Source: Acidimicrobiaceae bacterium (GTDB lineage: Bacteria; Actinomycetota; Acidimicrobiia; Acidimicrobiales; MedAcidi-G1). Taken from it: DNA of 39,920 nucleotides. Where the stretch lies: assembly GCA_002726315.1 (NCBI GenBank), contig PBSS01000047.1, positions 1 through 39,920 of the forward strand. Reading direction: 5' to 3'. The notes below the pieces were generated by a model that was not told the DNA's origin, ran no database searches, and was given only the letters and a program-made list of their open reading frames with translations. A program made the position numbers and the translations under genes. Within the stretch, counting starts at the first letter, position 1. Each line of letters starts with the position of its first letter. Shown in pieces: positions 28,284 through 35,222 of the stretch.

Positions 28284-28326
28284 GAGGGCGGGTGTTACCC
28301 ATGCTTGGGGGCCTATCGTCAACAAG

Positions 28327-28806
28327 ATGGACCTAGTACCAGACGAGCCGACAATGCCATCAGACGACGACCTGATGGAATCAGCCCTTGTCGAGGCCCG
28401 AAGAGCCAGCAAGCTCGGGGAGGTACCGGTCGGAGCGGTAGTCGTAGCAGGTGGGCAGATCGTGGCCAGGCGCCACAACGAACGTGAAGCCACCATAGAT
28501 CCAACGGCACATGCCGAGGTACTCGCGCTACGAGATGCCGCAGCCAAGTTGGGGTCATGGCGTCTCGAAGATGCAACCCTCGTTGTGACCCTTGAGCCTT
28601 GCCCGCTCTGTGCTGGAGCCGCCTGGGCATCTCGCATAAGTCGAGTCGTGTGGGGAGCCCCCAACCCAGAGGCGGGTGCGCTGGGATCGCTGTACCACCT
28701 GGGGTCTGATCCCAGACTGAACCACGAATTTCGCGTCACCGCAGGTATCCGTGAAGACGAATGCGTGGCCGTGCTGAAGGAGTTCTTCGACCAACGACGA
28801 AACTGA
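28327..28806 (+). CDS. tadA: tRNA adenosine(34) deaminase
   Basis: LMESALVEARRASKLGEVPVGAVVVAGGQIVARRHNERE, HAEVLALRDAA, LEPCPLCAGAAWASRISRVVWGAPNPEAGALGSLYHL. Confidence 0.95.
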   Translation: MDLVPDEPTMPSDDDLMESALVEARRASKLGEVPVGAVVVAGGQIVARRHNEREATIDPTAHAEVLALRDAAAKLGSWRLEDATLVVTLEPCPLCAGAAWASRISRVVWGAPNPEAGALGSLYHLGSDPRLNHEFRVTAGIREDECVAVLKEFFDQRRN

Positions 28807-28856
28807 CCTCAAACTACCGGTTGGCCCCCTTCTGGGCCCTCGTTAGCCTCGCAAGT

Positions 28857-28946
28857 GGAAGGTTGCCAGAGCGGACGAATGGGGCGGCCTCGAAAGCCGT
28901 TGTGGCCTCCGGGTCACCGTGGGTTCGAATCCCACACCTTCCGCCA
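28857..28946 (+). tRNA. tRNA-Ser (anticodon CGA), CCA encoded
   Basis: GGAAGGTTGCCAGAGCGGACGAATGGGGCGGCCTCGAAAGCCG...GTGGGTTCGAATCCCACACCTTCCGCCA; acceptor GGAAGGT/ACCTTCC and anticodon CGA. Confidence 0.95.
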
Positions 28947-28957
28947 TCCTCTCACGG

Positions 28958-31780
28958 CTAGTCGTCGTCCAGGGCTTCGCCATTGTGGCGATATGCGGTC
29001 GCGCGAGGCTTCACCGGACGTGCGAACCAGAGGGGCCTACGCAAGCCGTCAGGACCAGGGCCCGGACGGGTATTGGCCATCCACTCCTCAAACACGGCAT
29101 GTGAAGCGTTTGTGTCAACCACGACATCGCCGTATGCATCACCGTCCTCCGCAGGCCCCACTGTCACCCGCTGCAGCCAGCAATGCATACCACTGACCGG
29201 ATCCGGTTGGACCGGGAATGTCAGATTCTGATGAACGCCAGTGTCTGACCACCAGATGCGTCCGGTGTCAGGGTCGTCGCTCTCGTAGGGCTCATGACCG
29301 TGGTCGCGTCGGAGGCGCCACCTACCATCCTCATCAAAGTCGATCGATGCCTTACCGGCGCCCCAGGACCGAGCTTTGTCCTCATCGAGGTGCCACCTCC
29401 CCATATGGTGACTCGCTGCAACTACCCCAGGACGGATTCCCTCAGTCTTCCAAGTTCCGATAACAAAGTGTCCGATCCGTGTGGTGATGCGGGCCAAGCC
29501 GTTGTCAGCAATACCCAGTTTTTCGGCATCCTCCGGGTGTACCCAGAGTGGGTGACGATGACTGATCTCATTTAGCCACTTGCTGTTAGCTGACCTAGTG
29601 TGGATCAGAGTCGGGATCCGGAAGGTTGGTACCAAGATGCGTTCACCGGCAACAAAGTTCAGGTCCTCCCAGTGCACCTGGCTCTTGATGAAAGTCGGCA
29701 TCGAGTACTCGGGCCAACCCCAATCTTTCATGGTCTCGGAGTAGAACTCCAGCTTCTTGGAGGGTGTAGGAAATCCAAACCTGGCCTTTCCATCAATGTC
29801 AACTGCCGTTGAACCATCACCAATGAATGGCATGTGCCCGGTGATGTCTTCGAGGGATCCGTACATGCCGGCTGTTCCAGGTCGACGGTAAACGCCTGCT
29901 TCATCAAGGGTGGTTCCCACCAGATCAGCATCAGCGATCAATCTTTCGTGAACCTCGTACTGATCACCAGAGATGGCAAATGCACCTTTTCGACGCATGT
30001 ACTCGAGGGCACTCATTTCCTCATCGTTAGCCGCCTCGGGCAGCCCGGGGACAGAGTTTTCAAAAAGCAGCCTGTAGTACTCGTCAATCGGGAGAGGTTT
30101 TCCCGGCTCCTCCCTGCTCTCGAACTGGCTGCGGATCCCCAATGAACCATCGGGGTCGATTCGCCATGAGAGGTCAATCCAGAACTCCTGTTCCTCCCAC
30201 ACCTCGCCAGGGTTGGTCTCATAGGTCCGATCAACGCTCTGACCTTCCATCTCGGCGTGGCGGCGCAGCACAGGCTGGCGGAACCCGACCCACCGACCGG
30301 AATGGGTCTCGAAACTCGCCACGTCATGGCGTTCCGATGAGACACCCATGGGAAGCACATAGTCGGCGAACCACGCCGACTCATTCCATGTCGGGGTGAG
30401 GGCGACATGACAGCCGACCTTGCTGGGGTCCTGGAGAACCTCAAGCCAAGTAAACCCGTCGGGGTTGGTCCAGAGAGGGTTGTACACACGCGTGAAGTAG
30501 GTGTCGATATAGCCGCGCCCCGACTTTAGGAAGTGGGGCAGTAGGATCGACATCTCATGGTGAGCCAAGGGGAACTCGTCAGGCCATGACATCTCGTTCC
30601 AACGCCCCTGGGGCTCGGGATGGATCGGAGTTACAGGTATAAACTTGTTCCAGCCGTTGGCGTTGGTTCCGCCCACGGTTCCGACGCTGCCAGTCAGCAC
30701 GTTGAGGAACTGGAGACACCTTGACACTTGCCATCCACCCAAGTTTCCAGCTGATGCTGCCCGCCAGGTGTGGGAAGCAAACCTCCCGAGACCTTCACCA
30801 ATGATGCTGGCAACCTCTCGAATGACGAGCTCATCTATGCCACAGACGCGTGCTGCCTCTTTCGGTGTGTAATCGGCGTACTGGTCGAGTAAGGCAACCT
30901 CGACGTTGTCGAACACGGGTTCCAAGTCAGGGCGAGTAGCCGTCAAAAAGGTCTCCCAGTTGACCCAACGCTGGAAGAAATCTCGATCCCAGGTACCAAC
31001 CTCAACAAGCAGTCGGGCGATTGATAGGAGCAGGAACGCCTCGGTGCCAGGCCATGCCGATAGCCAATGGTCGGCCTGTGACGCCGTGTTGGAGAGGCGC
31101 GGATCGATACAGATTATCTTCGCCCCGGCTTCACGACCCTCCATGATCCGCTGGGCGTGAGGGTTGAAATAGTGGCCGGCCTCCAAGTGGGAGGAGATGA
31201 GGAAGATGACCTTGGCATTGGCGAAGTCGGCTGACGGTCGATCGAGGCCCATCCAGGTGGCGTAGCCCACTCGGGCCCCACTTGAACAGATGTTTGTGTG
31301 ACTGTTGTGGCCATCGATCCCCCACGAATGTAGGACTCTCTCCATGTAGGAGTCATCTCCCGTCCGACCCACGTGGTACATCACCTCGTCGTGTCGGTCC
31401 TGGCGGAAGGCGTCTCCGATCCGGTTGCCGATCTCATCAAGGGCCTGATCCCAGGAAATGCGTTCCCAGAGCCCATCACCACGGCCACCTATCCGCTTCA
31501 TCGGATGGAGGATCCGTTCGGGATCATCAACCTGATTGATGGTGGCCGGCCCTTTGGCGCAGTTGCGGCCCCGACTGGCAGGATGCACGGGGTTACCTTC
31601 GAACTTGGCGACCTTTCCTGTGTCCTTATCGACATATGCCAGCAGGCCACAGTTGGCTTCACAGTTAAAACAGGTTGTGGGTACTAGACGAAACCTGCGT
31701 CTTACCCTGTCGGGCCATGCCTGTGCATCGAGAGCATTGTGATCATCCCAGTGCCCTTCGGGTGGGTAGGCCGTCAGCAT
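28958..31780 (-). CDS. Molybdopterin oxidoreductase (DMSO reductase superfamily) catalytic subunit, SoeA-like candidate, no Tat signal
   Basis: 4Fe4S motif CFNCEANCGLLAYVDKDTGKVAKFEGNPVHPASRGRNCAKGPATINQVDDPERILHPMKR; GWQVSRCLQFLNVLTGSVGTVGGTNANGWNKF; C-terminal HPEDAEKLGIADNGLARITTRIGHFVIGTWKTEGIRPGVVAASHHMGRW. Start ATG at 31780. Confidence 0.93.
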   Translation of the reverse strand: MLTAYPPEGHWDDHNALDAQAWPDRVRRRFRLVPTTCFNCEANCGLLAYVDKDTGKVAKFEGNPVHPASRGRNCAKGPATINQVDDPERILHPMKRIGGRGDGLWERISWDQALDEIGNRIGDAFRQDRHDEVMYHVGRTGDDSYMERVLHSWGIDGHNSHTNICSSGARVGYATWMGLDRPSADFANAKVIFLISSHLEAGHYFNPHAQRIMEGREAGAKIICIDPRLSNTASQADHWLSAWPGTEAFLLLSIARLLVEVGTWDRDFFQRWVNWETFLTATRPDLEPVFDNVEVALLDQYADYTPKEAARVCGIDELVIREVASIIGEGLGRFASHTWRAASAGNLGGWQVSRCLQFLNVLTGSVGTVGGTNANGWNKFIPVTPIHPEPQGRWNEMSWPDEFPLAHHEMSILLPHFLKSGRGYIDTYFTRVYNPLWTNPDGFTWLEVLQDPSKVGCHVALTPTWNESAWFADYVLPMGVSSERHDVASFETHSGRWVGFRQPVLRRHAEMEGQSVDRTYETNPGEVWEEQEFWIDLSWRIDPDGSLGIRSQFESREEPGKPLPIDEYYRLLFENSVPGLPEAANDEEMSALEYMRRKGAFAISGDQYEVHERLIADADLVGTTLDEAGVYRRPGTAGMYGSLEDITGHMPFIGDGSTAVDIDGKARFGFPTPSKKLEFYSETMKDWGWPEYSMPTFIKSQVHWEDLNFVAGERILVPTFRIPTLIHTRSANSKWLNEISHRHPLWVHPEDAEKLGIADNGLARITTRIGHFVIGTWKTEGIRPGVVAASHHMGRWHLDEDKARSWGAGKASIDFDEDGRWRLRRDHGHEPYESDDPDTGRIWWSDTGVHQNLTFPVQPDPVSGMHCWLQRVTVGPAEDGDAYGDVVVDTNASHAVFEEWMANTRPGPGPDGLRRPLWFARPVKPRATAYRHNGEALDDD

Positions 31781-31799
31781 GTTCGCCCTCTGGACTCGT

Positions 31800-33401
31800 T
31801 CATGACAACGGCACCGACTGACCGGCACGGACGTAGGCATCCTCATAAGCGAACATACCCACCATGGCAGAGAGCCCGGCTAAGGCAGCAATGACGGTGC
31901 TGGAATCGGTGAACTGGGCAACGATCAGGAGTAAACAAGGGAGTACTAGGCCGGCTACCAACCAGGTCTGGAACCTATGTCTCTGGTCTCCATGGGTCAG
32001 CTCAGCGAGTGCCATCGTCACATGCCGCGAGTGGTGGCCATGCAAATCGACTGCAATCAGGATTCCGTTGAGCACGAGCGCCGTTAAGAACACCCGCAGG
32101 ACCAAACTGGCCTCGGGAACCTCCATGAACAGGCCCAGTACCGAATAGGTTGCCCCGCCAGCCACAACTGCTTGGGCCAGCAGAACTGGGAGTAGCAGGG
32201 ATTCTTGCCAAAGGTCGCGACCTTCGCACTGCCCGAACAGGAAGGCCGTGTATCCGGCCGTACTCAAGGCCAAGATGACCGTCGGTACGGCCAAGAAAGG
32301 AAACACGCCACTAACACCGATGAGACCCACCACCCACCATGCAACGAGGGAGACAGCGAAGCCCGTCAGGATGTATGCACCCTTGACTAGCCACGACGAC
32401 CAGTTACCTCTGGTAACTAGGTAGTGGAAGCGGCTCGGTTGCTTCAGGTCATCAACTAAGAGAATGCCCGTGGCCAGAAGGAATGCCCCAGCAACCATCG
32501 GTGAGACCATGCCCACCACTGCCTGTTCTCCACCATGACCCATGAGGACCAGTAGGACTGCCATGAGCATCACACCAGCTGCAGCAGCCTTGGTGACCAG
32601 GTAGCCCGACACCATCGAGCCCCAGGTGGCCGGGTGCCTGGTCGTGTAAACGGTCCGGCCCATTTCTTGACCATCAGACCGGTCCGGTGCTGCACCCAAT
32701 GAGACCGGGGAAGGTGATGGATGGGAGTCCATCGTGTCGGACCAGATCATGCCGTCTGAACCGATCATTGACCCCAGTGGATCTAGCAATGTCGGGTCGG
32801 CACTCTTATAAATGAGCCCGGGGTTGGTGTTCTGCTCGGGCGACCGGACCGATCCGTTACCAGATGAGTGCAGGAATGAAATCTCAGATTCAGGGTCGTC
32901 AAGGTTGCTCACCCTGATGGCCCGTGTGGGACACACGATCACGCATGCTGGCTCAAGGCCTTCGGTTACTCGGTGGTTGCAGAAATTGCACTTGTGCGCA
33001 GTCGAGGTAGCTGGGTTGATGTAGATGGCGTCGTAAGGACACGCTTGCATACACCCCTTGCAGCCGATGCAGTTGGCGTCGTTGAAGTCAACCACGCCGT
33101 TATCGGCCCGGAAGAGAGCAGAAGTGGGACAGATCTCCATGCACGGTGCGCTCTGGCAGTGGTTGCAACGCATCACCAAGAAGGATCGGTTCGTGTTGGG
33201 AAACACACCGGTCTCTACGTACTTGAGCCAGGTCCGGTTGACCCCGAGGGGTACGTCGTGCTCGCTCTTGCATGCCACTGTGCAGGCATGGCAGCCGATG
33301 CAGGTACCTGAGTCCAGCACGAATCCCAGTCGTGTCAACGTGCTCGCCTGGTCTTTGTCTCTCAGACCCTGGTGCTGCACAGAGCATGGATGCCAGCGCA
33401 C
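31800..33401 (-). CDS. Fused [4Fe-4S] ferredoxin (DmsB/PsrB-like) and NrfD-like membrane anchor
   Basis: N-terminus CIGCHACTVACKSEHDVPLGVNRTWLKY, CNHCQSAPCMEICPTSAL, CIGCKGCMQACPYDAI, CNFCNHRVTEGLEPACVIVCPTRAI; C-terminal half has multiple TM helices with NrfD-like LLVDDLKQPSRFHYLVTRGNWSSWLVKGAYILTGF. Confidence 0.92.
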   Translation of the reverse strand: MRWHPCSVQHQGLRDKDQASTLTRLGFVLDSGTCIGCHACTVACKSEHDVPLGVNRTWLKYVETGVFPNTNRSFLVMRCNHCQSAPCMEICPTSALFRADNGVVDFNDANCIGCKGCMQACPYDAIYINPATSTAHKCNFCNHRVTEGLEPACVIVCPTRAIRVSNLDDPESEISFLHSSGNGSVRSPEQNTNPGLIYKSADPTLLDPLGSMIGSDGMIWSDTMDSHPSPSPVSLGAAPDRSDGQEMGRTVYTTRHPATWGSMVSGYLVTKAAAAGVMLMAVLLVLMGHGGEQAVVGMVSPMVAGAFLLATGILLVDDLKQPSRFHYLVTRGNWSSWLVKGAYILTGFAVSLVAWWVVGLIGVSGVFPFLAVPTVILALSTAGYTAFLFGQCEGRDLWQESLLLPVLLAQAVVAGGATYSVLGLFMEVPEASLVLRVFLTALVLNGILIAVDLHGHHSRHVTMALAELTHGDQRHRFQTWLVAGLVLPCLLLIVAQFTDSSTVIAALAGLSAMVGMFAYEDAYVRAGQSVPLS

Positions 33402-33937
33402 AAGAGGTCGAGCAGGTGCTCAAAGGTGTCTTCGGGGTCGAGGGAGTGCGGGTGGCCGTCTCCAGATTCAAGGTGGGCGAAGCCGTGAAAAGCACTCCGT
33501 AGGGAGCGGGCAACGTGCACCTTCTCTTCATCATTGAGGCCGTAGGCCGCAAGGGCTTGTGCCAAGACTTGCACTACTCGTTCCACGGCAGCCTCTAGCT
33601 CTGGATCACCAGCGCATGGGTACCTGTCGGTTGCTGTGTATTGGCCGGGGTGGTCTCTCACCACACCGCGCCAGGCAGCACCCATGGCACGTACGGCGTC
33701 ATCACCCGCAAGGCCGACAGCAGCATCTACGAGACGGCCAGCGATGATCTCGCGACCCCTCAGACCAAGGGCCCTAACCAGCGCTTGGTAGCCGTCCACG
33801 TGGCGGTAGAGCGCAGGTTGGCACACGCCCAACTCTGCGGCGACTCTTGTGAGGGTGAGTGCCTCAAAGCCCTCGGTGTCGACTAGCTGGGCAGCACAAT
33901 CAACAACTTGCACCGTGTCCAGAGTCTGGCCTCTCAC
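33362..33937 (-). CDS. TetR-family transcriptional regulator (WHG-type C-terminal domain)
   Basis: HTH LTLTRVAAELGVCQPALYRHVDGYQALVRAL; C-terminal AWRGVVRDHPGQYTAT and RSLRSAFHGFAHLE. Overlaps the start of the FeS-NrfD gene. Confidence 0.9.
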   Translation of the reverse strand: MRGQTLDTVQVVDCAAQLVDTEGFEALTLTRVAAELGVCQPALYRHVDGYQALVRALGLRGREIIAGRLVDAAVGLAGDDAVRAMGAAWRGVVRDHPGQYTATDRYPCAGDPELEAAVERVVQVLAQALAAYGLNDEEKVHVARSLRSAFHGFAHLESGDGHPHSLDPEDTFEHLLDLLCAGIHALCSTRV

Positions 33938-33962
33938 AGGTTCACACTAGCGTTAGGCTCAC

Positions 33963-33995
33963 TCACGTTTAAGTTATGGTAGACAACTTTTCGTG
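33963..33995. promoter_or_regulatory. Imperfect inverted repeat upstream of tetR; candidate operator
   Basis: TCACGTTTAAGTT-atggtagac-AACTTTTCGTGA, 26-58 bp upstream of the TetR start. Confidence 0.4.
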
Positions 33996-34034
33996 AATGC
34001 ACACTGACTGATCCTCTTCTAATGGATCCGACTC

Positions 34035-34919
34035 TCAACCCAGTGCCTGGATCCCCGCGATCACTGCAACATCGACGATTTCGCTTGCTGTACAACCGCG
34101 GGATAGATCGTGTAGGACCCCGTCCAGCCCCTGCAGCAGGGGGCCAATCGCCCTAGCACCACCCAACCGCTCGGCAACCTTGTACCCGATGTTTCCTGAG
34201 TCCAGGTCCGGAAACACAAACACGTTTGCTCGGCCCGCAACTACTGAATCCGGAGCCTTGGCTGCAGCAACTTCAGGTGCCCAGGCAGCATCAAACTGCA
34301 GTTCTCCATCAACGGCAATACCGGGTGCCAGCACTTCAACCAGCTGGGTTGCCTCCCTGACCTTGTCGACACGTGCGCCTTCGGCACTGCCCATCGTTGA
34401 GTAGGAAAGCATCGCCACACGTGGCTGTTCCCCTGTCAACTGTTCGAAAACTTGGGCGCTTGAAACTGCGATCGATGCCATCTGTGCGGCGTCCGGGTCC
34501 GGGACTACCCCACAGTCTGCAAACACGACTGCCTGCCCGTCTGGTAACAACATCAGCATGCTGCTGCTCACAAGCGACATCCCGGGGGCAACGCCGATCA
34601 CCCTAAGACCCGCACGTAAGACGTCACCCGTTGGTCTGGTTGCACCGGCTACGGCCGCATCAGCATGGCCTGTCCTGACGAGGATGGCAGCAGCCACAAC
34701 CGGGTCCTCTGGGTCCAAGCCAGCAATGCGGACAGCGTCGACAACCGCACCGATCGCCGGATCATCGTCACCAACGACGGGTTCGACTATGAACGACAAA
34801 CCCTCGTCAGTCAGACGAGCGGCGGCCTCATCGGCTCGAGGATCACCCAAGTCGGCAAGGACCACACGCGCCGGCCCCTTTGCCGCCCGTGTGTACCAGA
34901 AGTCCAGCAGGTCCGTCAT
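34035..34919 (-). CDS. pta: Phosphate acetyltransferase (short form)
   Basis: ADAAVAGATRPTGDVLRAGLRVIGVAPGMSLVSSSMLMLLPDGQAVVFADCGVVPDPDAAQMASIAVSSAQVFEQLTGEQPRVAMLSYSTMGSA...VDGELQFDAAWAPEVAAAKAPDSVVAGRANVFVFPDLDSGNIGYKVAERLGGARAIGPLLQGL. Confidence 0.94.
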   Translation of the reverse strand: MTDLLDFWYTRAAKGPARVVLADLGDPRADEAAARLTDEGLSFIVEPVVGDDDPAIGAVVDAVRIAGLDPEDPVVAAAILVRTGHADAAVAGATRPTGDVLRAGLRVIGVAPGMSLVSSSMLMLLPDGQAVVFADCGVVPDPDAAQMASIAVSSAQVFEQLTGEQPRVAMLSYSTMGSAEGARVDKVREATQLVEVLAPGIAVDGELQFDAAWAPEVAAAKAPDSVVAGRANVFVFPDLDSGNIGYKVAERLGGARAIGPLLQGLDGVLHDLSRGCTASEIVDVAVIAGIQALG

Positions 34920-35222
34920 GGAACGAGTTGTAGCAGGAGATTCACCCCCTACCCCTCCACGGAATCAACTTCGCCTCGGACAACGCTCTACCAAGTCCAT
35001 TGCGACAGCGCTTTGTGACTCATTTCCTCTCCTCTCAGCCTCTTTCTTGCCGATCGACACGGGCCTAGACTCCTACGACCAGAAAGACTCCGCTACCAAC
35101 TCCCTAGGGGCAGGTGCCGGTGTCACTGGAATTACAGTCAGTAACGCAGTCGCTAAGTTACCTAACCACAAGGAATCCTTACCCCACTCCGCTCCCACCC
35201 GAAGAGACGAAAGCGGGCCCCG

